From assembly GCA_036927565.1 (NCBI GenBank), contig JAYESD010000004.1, forward strand, positions 163,839,697 to 163,903,696: a stretch of DNA of 64,000 nt, written 5' to 3'. The position numbers and the translations under genes were made by a program. The notes beneath the pieces are model-generated. The model worked only from the letters and a program-made list of their open reading frames with translations. It was not told the origin of the DNA and searched no databases. Origin of the DNA: Tuctoria greenei (lineage: Eukaryota; Streptophyta; Magnoliopsida; Poales; Poaceae). The first letter of the stretch is position 1; each line of letters starts with the position of its first letter. Positions 22,632 through 33,883 of the stretch are shown here, piece by piece.

Positions 22632-23754
22632 CTACAGTGACTAAGCTTGTGTGTGAATATGCTTTGCATGAAATTGGCACGCTTCACACTTATTTACCAA
22701 CTCGACCGCACCCTAGAGTGCTGTAGGTCAATAAAAACCATGCCGAAAGGCCTTACCGACCAACGTGCGGGATGAAGCGTGATTCCCACACTCACCTCCA
22801 TGGATCTCCGCGAGTAGTTCGCGACCTTTTTCCCCAAAAATGCACTGCATTAGAACGCCGTTAGCACCACATCGGTAGAGATCCCCTTCTACCAACGTGT
22901 ATCTTTTAGCCAATCTGATGACTCGCTTATCGGAAGCACCGCCTTTATGAAGGATGTTATCTTTCAAGTAGCTCCGAATCTCCGAGATCCATGCATCAGA
23001 GCTAACTTGAGCTTCTGGATCTTGCGCGCTGGGTTGCTTGGAGCTTCCTGCAGCGCCTACGATCCATGGTGGGTGCCACGGTAACAGGGCCATCAGTACT
23101 GCCAACTTCGAGGTGCTGGTCTCGCCCCCATCACTCAACTCGGCATGCTGAGAAGCAGGTGATGACAATCTCCTAACGGAAACCGCGTTGGGTGCTTGAG
23201 CCCCGATTGAAGCCTTCATCGAGAGGTTGTCGGCTTCAGCTTTGTTGAGACGTTGGATGTGGTGGAGATCGAGGACGAGGAAGTCCTTCTACAACTTCTG
23301 GACTTCAAGTAGATATGCAGCAAGCTGAGGGTTGTTGCAACTGCATTCGCCTTTGACTTGTTTGATGATGACTTGCAAGTCACCCTTCACCAGCAGCTGT
23401 CGGATGCCATATGATAGCGCCACCTTGAGTCCATAGATGAGAGCTTCATAATTTGCCATGTTGTTGGTTGCCTTAAAGTAAAGACGCACCATGTACTTGA
23501 CTTTCTCCCCGGTTGGAGCGAGGAGAAATATTCCAGCTCCGCCCCCCTGCTTCTACACGGAGCCATCGAAGTAGAGAGTCTAGTGAGGCTCAGTAAAGAT
23601 TGGGACCTTTGGTTCTGACTTCTACTCACTGGTACCCTCTAGACTTGATGAAGATGGAGTCCATTCTGCCACGAAGTCGGCCAGCGCGTGACTCTTGATC
23701 ACATGTCGGGGCAGGAACTAGAGATTGAATTCTGCCAACTCCGCTGCCCACTTG
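22632..23754 (-). pseudogene. Element D RNase H C-terminal part and integrase zinc-binding domain
   Basis: Directly after the B insertion the minus strand continues as TKWAAELAEFNL and ALADFVAEWTP, the RNase H/linker junction of this lineage. A second RNase H-like domain follows (ATNNMANYEALIYGLKVAL, LLVKGDLQVIIKQV; 23289-23492). Then come a linker and the HHCC zone with IHGGECGNHASSRT (22728-23219). Stops and frame changes are frequent. The join with 57292 onwards across B shows that this was one gene. Confidence 0.75.
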
Positions 23755-23759
23755 GTGAC
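23755..23759. other. Left target-site duplication of element B
   Basis: GTGAC lies before the LTR start. The right copy is GCGAC at 57287-57291, one mismatch. Removing B restores a readable N-V-T-K-W-A-A-E-L frame in D, so GTGAC is the original. Confidence 0.8.
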
Positions 23760-24220
23760 TGACAGTGCATCTAGGCATCCCTTGTGGGGTTTGGTTTATT
23801 TATGACAAACAAATGAGATCCTAACAAAATTGTTGAGATGAGCACATGTTTTAATGAAATTAAGAAGAAAGCGCAAAAAGAAAGGAGAATGAGGAATCTA
23901 TGTGGAAAAGAGCTCAAGAGTTGAATAGAATAGTTTGTTGTATATGGAGTGTGTTGGAGAAACACACCCCAAGAGCTCAAGTAAAAGAAATCATCCTCAT
24001 TGCACAAAATTTCACAAGTCCGGACTAGTCCAATATTCACCAGACTAGTTTGATATCTCTCGGACTAAGATCGGACTAGCCCCCCTAGTGCGGACTAGTC
24101 CTCAACACTTCACATCTGCATAAAAAACGGACAAGTTTGATAACACCACAGACTAGTCCGATATCTTTCTGACTAAAAACGGCCAAGTCCGCCCCAGTGC
24201 AGACTTGTCCTCAGGACTTC
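23760..24220 (+). repeat. 5' LTR of B, part 1 (before inserted A)
   Basis: It aligns with the first ~460 bp of the 3' LTR at about 5-6% divergence by eye. It has the beginning of the palindrome array (GGACTAGTCC and decayed forms). It is cut at ACTTC, the target site of A. Confidence 0.9.
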
Positions 24221-25582
24221 TGTAAGGATCGAAACGCCCAAGAGGGGGGGTGAATTGGGCTTTCTTTCAAATTTTAAGGTAATTAAAATCTAACAATTTA
24301 AAGCCCAATTCCCTATGCAATTAATTTATGCAATCAATGTAAATTAAAGTTGCGGAATGAAGATTGCATAAGTGTAAAAGGGAGAGGGATGCAAACGCTC
24401 AAGGGACACAGAGTTTATCCCGTGGTTCGGCAAGATCACAAGGATCTTCCTACATCCACGTTGTGGCACCCAACGAAGGGTTTTGCCACTCCCAAGTCAC
24501 CGAGACAAGGGGGTCTTCACTATTCTTCTCCGTTCGCCAACCTTGGCAAGGTGGAGCTCAAGCCTTGTACACTTTGAATCCTCTGGGCTTCCACAATCCT
24601 CTTGGCAAGCTCCGGAAGTCACACACACCAAGGGATACTCCCTTATGGCTCTCACTACACTAGAGACTCCAATCACCTAGAATGGAGGCACACAAACACT
24701 ATCTCTAGCTAGTTCTAGCCTATCTCTTTGTGTACAAATGATGAACAATGATGTGAAAGTGGTAGCTCTATGTCTTGAATGCTCTAGGATGTGTAGAGTA
24801 TGTCTAGGCTTCAAGTCTTGTCGATTTGACAGGTTGAAGGGGTATAAATAGCCAGCCTCCACGAAATAGCCGTTGGAAAAGTAGGCTGATGTCACTTCTC
24901 TGCGAACACCGGATGATCCGATGTCTCCCCTTCAGTTATCATCGGTCAAAGCCAAATTAGCTGATGTCACTGTGTCAGATATGACCGTTGTTAGACCGAT
25001 GTTGACCTGTCTTCTCGTCGGATGATCCGGTGGCTCTTTCTCCAGAATTTTGCTTGATCTTGAAGCTTACTGGAGTGATCGACCGATGTATGTAATTCTG
25101 CACATCGGATGATCCGGTGCTTCACTTGGTCCAATGGTATTGCAAACTGTGATGATGGACCGATGTCATTGAGCCACTCACATCGGATGATCCGGTGAGT
25201 GCATTTGTCTGAGGTCTTCTTCTTCTGTTGACACAACTCGACCGATGCAGCCAACTCAACAAACATCGGATGATCTGGTGTGTTCAATCTGTTGACTTCG
25301 AATTGTTTTGAGTTGTTCTTTTGGAAATTGAACTTGTGACCTCTTTGACACTTGATTGAAGTGTTGTTTTGATAGTCTTCAAGTATCAAGTTAGAGCTTT
25401 CACTTCTTGTCTTCGTATGATTCGATTTGATCTCATTGGTTGATTTTATATGGGTCTCCAATGTAATATTGATTTCATTTGATTGAGTGTTATTGGGACC
25501 TTGCATTCAAAAATTCATTAGTAATATCGAATGGTTGTCATTAATCACCGAAACCGTACCTCATGGGGCCTAGATGCTTTCA
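24221..25582 (-). repeat. 3' LTR of element A
   Basis: Copy of 33884-35244. On the plus strand it starts TGTAAGGATCGAAACGCCC and ends TAGATGCTTTCA. It contains the paired CGGATGATCCG / GACCGATG array (about 24905-25280). The polypurine tract abuts it at 25583. Confidence 0.95.
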
Positions 25583-25948
25583 ATCTCCCCCTTTTTGGTG
25601 ATTGATGACTACACAATAATTTAAAGCGCAATAGTAATGAATTTGATGGAACAATTCTCAAGTAGATATGCAATGAATACAAGATAGGACACATTAAGCT
25701 TGTAGAAATCAAATGAAATTAATGGCGCAAAAAGCTCAATCGATTAATAACATAAGCAAATGTAGCAAGCGGAAGAGTGCTTAATTAAAAATTACATAAG
25801 AGTACGCAAGCACGAATACAAAGGATAAACACACGAGAATACAAAGAGCAAACTCAAACTCCCCCTGAGACAACTACTACCACTCCCCCTGACTCCTCTA
25901 CCTCTTCTCCCCCTTTGGCATCAAGACACCAAAAAGGGGTCAGAGAGC
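25583..25948 (-). other. 3' untranslated region of A with two polypurine tracts
   Basis: The minus-strand tract AAAAAGGGGGAGAT ends directly at the 3' LTR and is the priming site for plus-strand DNA. A second tract at 25907-25935 (minus strand GGTGTCTTGATGCCA, then AAGGGGGAGA) follows the ORF3 stop and is almost identical in B and C. Two further (A)GGGGGAG tracts lie near 25860 and 25885. Confidence 0.75.
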
Positions 25949-28117
25949 CTACAGACCCTGAGAGCTGGGCGCGATGACGAACTGGTCACCGTCGCAGTCG
26001 TCAGAGCTAGAGTCGCTGGTCGTAGGAGCTGCCGGAGCGGAGGGAGCTGGGGGGTCCGCTGCCGGTGCTGGAGGAGAGGAAGCAGGTACTGGAGGCGCCG
26101 GTGGAGCTGGAGGAAGTGGAGCACTCACCACGGATGTCGGCGTCTGCTGGAATAGAGTCGTCGCCAGCAGAGGTGAGTGAATCGGTGCGCTGGGTGCCAG
26201 AAGTGGTGACATACTGATCGAAGGAATAGGAGTAGTGGGCACCTGAGCAACACCTGGAGCCAGTCCCAGTCCAAGCTGCTGTGGAGGAAGGGCGATCCCG
26301 GTCTGAGTGTAAAGGTTGGTGATCAACCCTAGGATCCCCATCATGGCCTGGGTCTGCTGCTGCTGGTCGAGAGTACGCCGGTGCATCTGATCAACGAGGT
26401 TTGTGAACCGGTCCGTATCCTCTCGCCTCTGTCGGGCGATCTCCAGCTGAAGCTCCTGCTGCTGCCTCTGCAGCTATGCCAGGTGAGTAGCCTGCTCTGC
26501 CCTGGCCTGCTCAGCAGCGAGCCTGTCCTGGCGCTGCTGCTCTATCATCTGCTGGAGTAGTGTCGAGAGCTCTGACGGCTGTGACACCTGCGCCTCGGAC
26601 ACAGGAGGTGGAGTAGGTGGTGGAGCAGCTGATCCTCCTGCCTCGGCGTCGTGCTGCCTCGGTGAGGGTGGAGGAGGAGGGAAGTACTCCTCGACACTCT
26701 CGTCTGTGTCGCTCTCGGACCAGACGTGCTGCAGATCTCCTCCTTGAGCTTCCGCCTCAACTAGTCGCTCATCCTCTCTCTCAAGGTCAGACCAGTCCTC
26801 CTCAGTCAGTCGGGCCCTGACCTGACGCTCAACTGGACGGCCAAGGCGGCAGTCACCAGGAGCTGGAGCTCGGTAGTGTCCGAACCGTGACACACTCTCG
26901 TGAGAGAGACGGTCGTGTGCGGCGGACCCCTCGGGAACCATCATGGTGAGCAGGTAGCAGATCCAGTGCCCATAAACTAGCTGTCTCATCATGCCCACTC
27001 CATCGATGATCACATCTTCCATCTCGCAGATGATGACATCCACAATGTCAAAGTCCATCCCGTTCATGATGTAGAACAGGATCGTCTGCTGGAGGCTTGT
27101 GAATCCGTCTAGATAGTCGGACCTCGGCAGGAGAGAGTGACGCAGGGCAAGGTGCACCGTGCGCGCTGCAGGAGTCAACAGGGCCGGAACTCTCGGCTGG
27201 TCTGGAGAGAAAGTGGGTCCAAAGAGTGATCTGATCTCCTCCAGAGCAGGAGCCACTCCTCCAGTGAGCGGCCTCCTCGGCGGGTCTGCCTGACCGTAGA
27301 CCCTCTCATGTATGCAAGTGTCGTGCAGGTCTACTCCAAGCAACTGTCCCAACGTCTGCCTCGTCAGGTGGTAGTGCTGACCCATGAACATGAAGTCAAT
27401 GGATCGTCTGCCCTCAGAGACGTAGAGGGTGGCGTAGAACACGCGGACCCAATCCTCCACGTAAGCACTCCGCTCATATGACAGCAACTGCACCAGGCCC
27501 CTGTACCTCTCAAAGAACGGCCTGATCTCTGTCCCTGCGGCTACTTCAAGCTGAACCCAATCCATGTAGTTGTGTTGGAACAGCTTGTGGCCACGACGTC
27601 TGTAGGTCTCGTAGAGAGACGCCTGTGTGACCGTCCAGAACCGACTATCCACCATAGCTTCCCGGGGCTGCGGGTACCACTACTCCAGTAACACACTCCA
27701 TCTGAGCTTCCGGAGTTGCTTGGCCTTCATCTTTCGGTAGTCCGTGAGACGGACTCCCTCACCAACACGGACTTCCGTGTCCATATCGTAGATGGCCCTC
27801 TCGGCCTCCCTGTCCTCATGACGGTCGGCAGCCGTCGATCTCGGACGAGGAGCAGCCTCGGTGTGACCCCCACGCGTCCAGGCTGAGCGCCGGCGGACGA
27901 GAGGCTCAACCGGCTCCTCTTCGGCCTCGGAGTCGTCGATCATGGGAGGCTGCCTGGAACGAGCCTCGCGGATCCTCAGGGACCCTCCTCGGCCACGCTC
28001 ACGCTCCTCGGTGGCGCGAGCGGCCATCAAGGCCTTCTTCTCCTCCTTGGATAGCTTTTGCTTCTTCGCGGCGGGCTCCGCGACGGCCTTGCCCTTGTTC
28101 TTTCGGTCGCGAGCCAT
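25949..28117 (-). pseudogene. Element A ORF3 (extra gene downstream of pol), two TAG stops
   Basis: The start is the ATG of MARDRKNKGKAVAEPAAKKQ, with a basic N-terminus and nuclear-localisation-like KKQKLSKEEKK. The middle domain has HNYMDWVQLE, EDWVRVFYATLYVSEG and FMGQHYHLTRQTLGQLLG, alignable with FYATCHFSSEDEE and YSITQEEFASLLHL of C ORF3. It resembles the plant 'retrotransposon/putative transposon protein' domain related to Athila ORF1. Gln-rich and Ala/Pro-rich C-terminal parts follow, ending acidic (SSDDCDGDQF). In-frame TAG codons at 27680-27682 and 26474-26476 interrupt an otherwise single frame of about 720 codons. Function unknown; not obviously envelope-like, since no clear signal peptide or membrane segment is seen. 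Confidence 0.75.
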
Positions 28118-28545
28118 CGCAATCACGAGATCGCACGGAGTCGACGACGGGGCGAGAAGATCGACGGGCCGGGAAACCCTAGCGAGGTGGCCGGAGAAGA
28201 CGGCGTTGCTCGGGTGGAGGTGCTTCGATGGAGGGAGGAGCGGTTTGTGCGTGGGGCGGCTGTGGCGGTGGAGAGAGGCGGCGGCGGCGCTTGGGCGCGG
28301 GTGGAGCACGGCGGCGCGTCGCTTGGAGGTGAGGTGGCGCGGGTGGAGCACGGCGAGCGGGGGCGGCGCTGTGGGCGGCGGCGGCCGGAGATGGCAGCGG
28401 CGGCGCCTAGGGCGGCGGCGGCGGCTGGGTGCGAGGGAGAGGCGGCGGCGCGGTGGTTGACCGACGGAGGAAGAGGCAGCGACGCGCGGGCGAGTGAGAG
28501 GTCGGGGAGAGAGAAACACGGCGGCGGTGCGCGGGTTTAAATAGT
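28118..28545 (-). promoter_or_regulatory. Element A ORF3 leader and TATA-like box
   Basis: About 420 bp of very GC-rich sequence (CCGCCGCCG-type) lies between a minus-strand TATTTAAA (28536-28543) and the ORF3 ATG. This looks like a grass gene 5' leader and contrasts with the AT-rich surroundings. The antisense long ORFs here are composition artefacts. Confidence 0.5.
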
Positions 28546-28559
28546 GGGACCCAAACCCT

Positions 28560-28930
28560 AGCCGAAAATTTAACACCAGATGGACCGATGCGAGGTGAAG
28601 TGAACATCGGTCGAATGCAACAGTAAGGATATTCAAGAATTGTTGTTGACACCGGATGGACCGACGTCTAGGGTTTTGATCATCGGTCGAATAGCACAGT
28701 AAGGGTGTTCAAAAGAGTGATGTAGACACCGGATGATCCGACGTTAGAGGGAGTAAACATCGGTTGAATTGACCACAGCTTCGGAAGAGTGAACATCGGA
28801 TGGACCGATGTTTTCCAGAATGAACGCGTCGGATCATTTGAGGTTTTGACTGAACTGGCTCTTGAAGATTGAACATCTATTGGTCCGATGAGGGATTCGC
28901 TTAGGCATCGGATAATCCGATGACAACAGA
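28560..28930 (-). promoter_or_regulatory. Motif array ahead of ORF3 in element A
   Basis: At least eight copies or variants of the LTR motif (GGATGATCCG, CATCGGTCGAA, GATGGACCGATG, CATCGGATAATCCGATG) lie in 370 bp directly upstream of the TATA-like box. The arrangement copies that of the LTR promoter region. Regulatory role is inferred. Confidence 0.6.
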
Positions 28931-29486
28931 ACAGAAACATCCCATATATGTCCTTTGACCAAACAAACAATCAAAGAGAAACACATGTCTTAGGACTTTT
29001 TGGGCAACCCCTTACCCCTCAAAAAGCTAATATGCCAATAGCTTGGCTAGGCCTTAATGCAAATGGAACACCGAGAAAAATGGAGGAAAATGTCCAAATA
29101 AGATGTAAGGCCCATGCTTTGTGAGGTAGAGTATGAAGACTTCTATCTCTTTGAAGCATGTTCCTCTAGGCATTAACGTACCTAACATTTTGTTCTTTCC
29201 ACCTTATATGAGTTGAGATATTGTATTTCAAACAAGTCTCCTTCTCATGAGGTGGGTTCCCCTTTGTGACAATCTACCGTATGCAATGCCAAACAAGTTA
29301 TAGTGCACGAAGTTAAATGAGTGCAAGTCTATATGGCAGGGATCATGCAAGGCATAAAATAAATCTATCTTGCCAAGTTTAAACCTTCCAAAGGCTTCCT
29401 CAGGGAAAACTATTTCTAGCTCACCCCTATCCTTTGGGAGTTAGACAAGACCTATATGATTTGCATCCTTACATGAACATGGCAAC
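28931..29486. other. Element A, untranslated stretch after pol
   Basis: No ORF or repeat recognised. It follows the pol stop and precedes the ORF3 upstream motifs. Confidence 0.5.
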
Positions 29487-32400
29487 TTACATGACGTTAG
29501 ATGCATCTAGCACATTTAATTCACTTCTAAGTCTAGAAAAGGTTTTCTCATCAAGTGGTTTTGTGAAGATATCCGCCAATTGTTCTTCAGATCTAACACC
29601 TTGCAAAGTGATGTCTCCTTTAGCCTCATGATCCCGCAAGAAGTGATGGCGAATATCAATGTGCTTAGTGCGGGAGTGTTGAACGGGGTTTCTAGCTATC
29701 TTAACCGCACTTTCATTGTCACAAAGGAGAGGCACACAACCAAATTTAATTCCAAAGTCCAAAAGGGTTTGCTTCATATATAGAATTTGGGCACAACATG
29801 CACCGGCCGCTATATACTCCGCCTCCGCGGTGGACAAAGCCACGGAATTTTGCTTTTTGCTTGACCAAGATACTAGGGAACGCCCAAGTAAGTGGCACCC
29901 ACCGGAGGTACTCTTGCGATCTACACGGCATCCGGCAAAGTCCAAATGCGAGTATCCCAAGAGATGGAAACTAGCGTTCTTGGGGTACCACAAACCTACA
30001 CTTGGGGTATGCTTGAGATACCGAAGTATCCTAAAGACCGCCTTCTTATGCGATTCTTTAGGTGCTGCTTGAAAACGTGCACACAAGCACACACTAAACA
30101 TAATATCGGGCCTAGATGCGGTAAGGTATAACAATGAACCAATCATGGAACGGTAGTGAGATTGATCAATAGGTTTACCGTCCAAGTCCGCATCGAGATG
30201 ACAATTTGTCGCCATTGGAGTACTTCTTGTGCTACAATCTCCCATCTCAAATTTCTTCAAGAGGTCCTTGGTGTACTTTTCTTGGTAGATGAAGGTCCCC
30301 TCTTGAAGTTGCTTGATTTGAAAACCAAGGAAGAAGTTGAGCTCTCCAATCATTGACATCTCGAATTCCCTAGACATCATGGTGCCAAACTCATGGCTAA
30401 GAGTTTTGTTAGTTGAGCCAAAAATGATATCATCGACATAAATTTGACAAATAAATAGATCCCCGTCGATGTCCTTGGTGAAGAGTGTGGTGTCCACCCT
30501 CCCAATCTTGAATCCTTGCATGACCAAGAAATCCCTTAGACGTTCATACCATGCCCTAGGTGCTTGCTTGAGCCCGTAGAGCGCCTTGTGTAACCTATAC
30601 ACATGGTTAGGATTCCTCGGATCTTCAAACCCGGGAGGTTGCTCAACATAAACAAGCTCGTTAATATAGCCATTAAGAAAGGCACTTTTAACATCTATTT
30701 GATAAAGCATTATATTGTGATGTGAAGCAAAAGCAAGGAGTATACGAATAGCTTCTAACCGAGCGACCGGAGCGAATGTTTCTCCAAAGTCTAGTCCTTC
30801 AACTTATGAAAAACCCTTGGCCACAAGTCTTGCCTTGTTGCGGACCACAACGCCATTCTCGTCTTGCTTGTTGCGGTACACCCACTTCGTTCCGATGACG
30901 TTCTTGTCCTTGGGTCGCTCCTCCAACACCCAAACTTCATTGCGGGTGAAGTAGTTGAGTTCTTCTTGCATGGCCATCACCCAATTTGGATCTTGGAGTG
31001 CTTCCTCTATATGAGTGGGTTCTACACACAAAACAAAAGAGTAGTGCTCACAAAATGAAGCGACATGGCGAGAACGAGTACTTACTCCCCGTGACAGACT
31101 TCTGATGATTTGATCAATCGGATGTGCCTTGGAGGTGCGTCCATGCCTCATTAGTGATTGTGAAGCACTTGGCAGTGGTGAAGCATCTTGCTCGTCTAGT
31201 GGTTGGACTTGATCTTGGACTTCTTCTTCTTCTTGTTGTTGTTGTGTGGCTTGTGAATCTTTCATTGGCAATGGATCATCTTTCTCTTCTTCTTCATCAA
31301 CTTGAGGCGCCATGGAGGTGTTGATGTTGGAACTTGATGCTCCCCCTTGATCATGGCTTTCCTCAACTTTGGGCTTGATGTCTCCAATGGTCATGTTTTT
31401 CATGGCTTCTCGTAGAGGCTCATCATCTATATCATCATGACCAAAACTCTCCTCTTGGGAGCCATTAGTCTCATCAAACTCAACATCACAACTTTCTTCA
31501 ACTAGCCCGGAGGTTTGGTTGAATACTCGATATGCTTTTGAGTTTGACGCATAACCAAGAAAGATACCAACATCACACCTTCTTTCAAACTTACCGAGCC
31601 TTTTCTTGCGGTAGATGCAGCACTTGCATCCGAAGACTCGGAAGTAGGAGATGTTGGGCTTTCTCCCAATGAGGAGCTCATATGGGGTCTTTTGAAGTAG
31701 TCGATGAAGATAGACCCTGTTTGCGGCATGGCACGCCGTGTTGATTGCTTCGGCCCAAAACTTCTCCGACGTGCCATAGTCATCAAGCATTGCTCTAGCA
31801 AGGGTGATGAGAGTCTTGTTCTTCCTTTCAACGACACCGTTTTGTTGAGGGGTGTATGTGGCCGAAAACTCATGCTTCACGCCTTCACGATCACACCACT
31901 CCTCAATGTTGTAGTTTTTGAACTCGGTGCCGTTGTCACTTCGGACCTTGATGATGGGAAGTTGAAATTCCCTTTGAGCACGTTTAGCAAAGGTCTTGAA
32001 GACTTCCGGAGTTTCACCCTTGTCACCTAGAAACAAGGTCCAAGCATATCTAGAATAGTCATCAACAATAACAAGACAATAGAAATTACCACCAAAACTT
32101 TGATATGTGGACGGTCCGAAGAGGTCCATGTGGAGTAGTTCAAGCGGCTTGGAGGTTGACACCATTGTCTTCATTGGGTGGTGTGAAGCAACTTGCTTCC
32201 CGGCTTGACAAGCGCTACAAAGCTTGTTCTTCTCAAACGTGACATCCTTCACGCCGGTCACCATCCCAAGCTTGAACGACTTCTTAAGCTTGCTCATCCC
32301 AATGTGAGCAATGCGTCGATGCCATAGCCAACCCAAGCTTGTCTTATTGAAAAGACAAGTGGTCAAGCTAGCATCCTTGTTGGAGAAGTCCACCAAGTAA

Positions 32401-32747
32401 AGATGTCCATGCCGAAAACCTTTGAAGATTAGTTCTTTGGTTGATTCACTAGTTACTACAACACCATTCTTGTCAAAGGTGCACGTTAGTCCAAGATCAC
32501 ATAGTTGTGCAATGGAAAGTAGATTGAAACTAAGTGACTTAACATATAGTACATTAGAAATGGACAAATCATGCGAAATAGCAATTTTACCTAAACCAAT
32601 TACCTTCCCCTTTGAGTTGTCACCAAAGGTGACTTGTTCATGATTGTCGGGGTTCTCTATGGTAGTGAACATACCATCATTGCCGGTCATATGTTGAGTG
32701 CACCCGCTATCGAGTACCCAATGCTTTCCTCCGACTTTGTAGTTCAC
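29487..32747 (-). pseudogene. pol: Element A pol: protease, integrase, reverse transcriptase, RNase H (one nonsense codon)
   Basis: The order PR-IN-RT-RH defines Ty1/copia. Protease: HWVLDSGCTQHMTG near the start. Integrase: WHRRIAHIGMSKL with CSACQAGKQ (HHCC), then catalytic blocks HMDLFGP, RSDNGTEF and QQNGVVERKNKTL. RT: KWVYRNKQDENG, DVKSAFLNG, LYGLKQAPRAWYE and the YVDDIIFG active site (about 30430). RNase H: DNESAVKIARNP, HIDIRHHFLRDH, ending ADIFTKPLDEK. A single TAA at 30801-30803 stands where relatives have CAA (KGYSQVEG), a C-to-T change typical of deaminated methylcytosine. A gag-type stop and TGTAG|GT precede the protease, so pol has no start of its own. Confidence 0.9.
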
Positions 32748-33823
32748 CTACACATGAAGTTAGTTTTTGAGTTTAGGCACCCAAGCCAACTTAGGTCCTT
32801 GTATGTGTGATACAAGTGATTTTGGGACCTTGAATTGTCAAATTTCTTCTTTCCAAAGGAGCGCTTGGGCTTGACCTCTTCTTCATCTTCATCACTTTCT
32901 TCTAGCTTTCGATGCTTTCCCTTGTGGTTGTCTTTCCTCTTGTCCGGTCTTGGACAATCATATGATATGTGGCATTGATCACCACAATTATAGAATGTCT
33001 TGTTTTCATCTTTTCTTGGGAGGAAGGCTTTCTTCTTGGGATCAAAAGAGTATCCCTTCTTTGCGATCTTGGAGTTTAAACGTGAAAATTTCCTCATCAT
33101 CAACGCAAGCTCGTCATCGTCCTCTTCGCTTGTTGCTTGCTCTTCTTCACTTGAGCTAGGCTCAACCACTCTCTTCTTCTTGGGAGTTGTCTTCTTGGTT
33201 GAGGCCTTGAGAGCAATGGCTTTTGATGATGACTCCTCCATCATTCCAAGTACGCTCATCTCATGAGAATGAATTTCTCCAATGAGCTCCGAGACTTCAA
33301 TGTTGTCAAGTGATTCCTTTTGGAGCATTGAATTGATAATGTTGTACTTGGGCTTGGGTAGAAGCATGAGGATCTTGCGGTTGATAAGTCCCTTACCAAG
33401 AGAAGCAATGTCAAGTGCGTTAATCTCCTCAATGAGCACATTTAAACGAGAAACCATTTGGTTAACATTCTCATGAGGAAGCATTTTGAATTCATCATAC
33501 TTGGATTTAAGCAAGTGATATTTGAGTTCTTTAACATGAGATGAGCCCTCATGTATTTCAATTAGACATGCCCAAATTTCACAAGCTTTCTCTTTACTAG
33601 CAATTCTAGCAAATACGTCTTGACTTATGCATTCATAGATAGCATTTCTAGCCTTAGCATCCCATTTTAGTTGATCACCAACATAATTGAGCTCTCCAAA
33701 TCCCGCATGGGTCACTTCCCAAACTTCGGGAGCAATAGCCTCTAGGTAGGCATGCATGCGTGCTTTCCAATAGGCAAAGTTCTTGCCCTCGAAGGTAGGA
33801 ACCGAACCCCCATTCTTGGCCAT
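32744..33823 (-). pseudogene. gag: Element A gag (knuckle ligand lost, tail deleted)
   Basis: It starts MAKNGGSVPTFEGKNFAYWK, then the copia capsid region with EIWACLIEIHEGSSHVKE and the acidic ATSEEDDDELALMMRKF patch. The knuckle reads FYNCGDQCHISYDCP: the first Cys ligand is Phe, so zinc binding should fail. After GKKKFDN the sequence jumps to the end of the normal gag tail but in another frame (that frame reads QGPKLAWVPKLKN and stops, equivalent to GPKQAWVPKTKA of C). The coiled-coil segment of C is therefore deleted with a frameshift. Confidence 0.85.
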
Positions 33824-33869
33824 TTAAGCTCTCTAGCGGTGAAGCTAGAATGATCCAATGAGCAACCTG

Positions 33870-33881
33870 GCTTTGATACCA
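33870..33881 (-). other. Primer binding site of element A
   Basis: Minus strand TGGTATCAAAGC, complementary to the plant initiator tRNA-Met 3' end with one mismatch, 2 bases from the LTR. Confidence 0.85.
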
Positions 33882-33883
33882 AT

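Noticed and set aside
28058..28540. Long GC-rich ORFs on the plus strand (Arg/Gly-rich)
   Set aside because: Shadow of the GC-rich ORF3 leader of element A on the minus strand; composition is low-complexity and no domain is visible.
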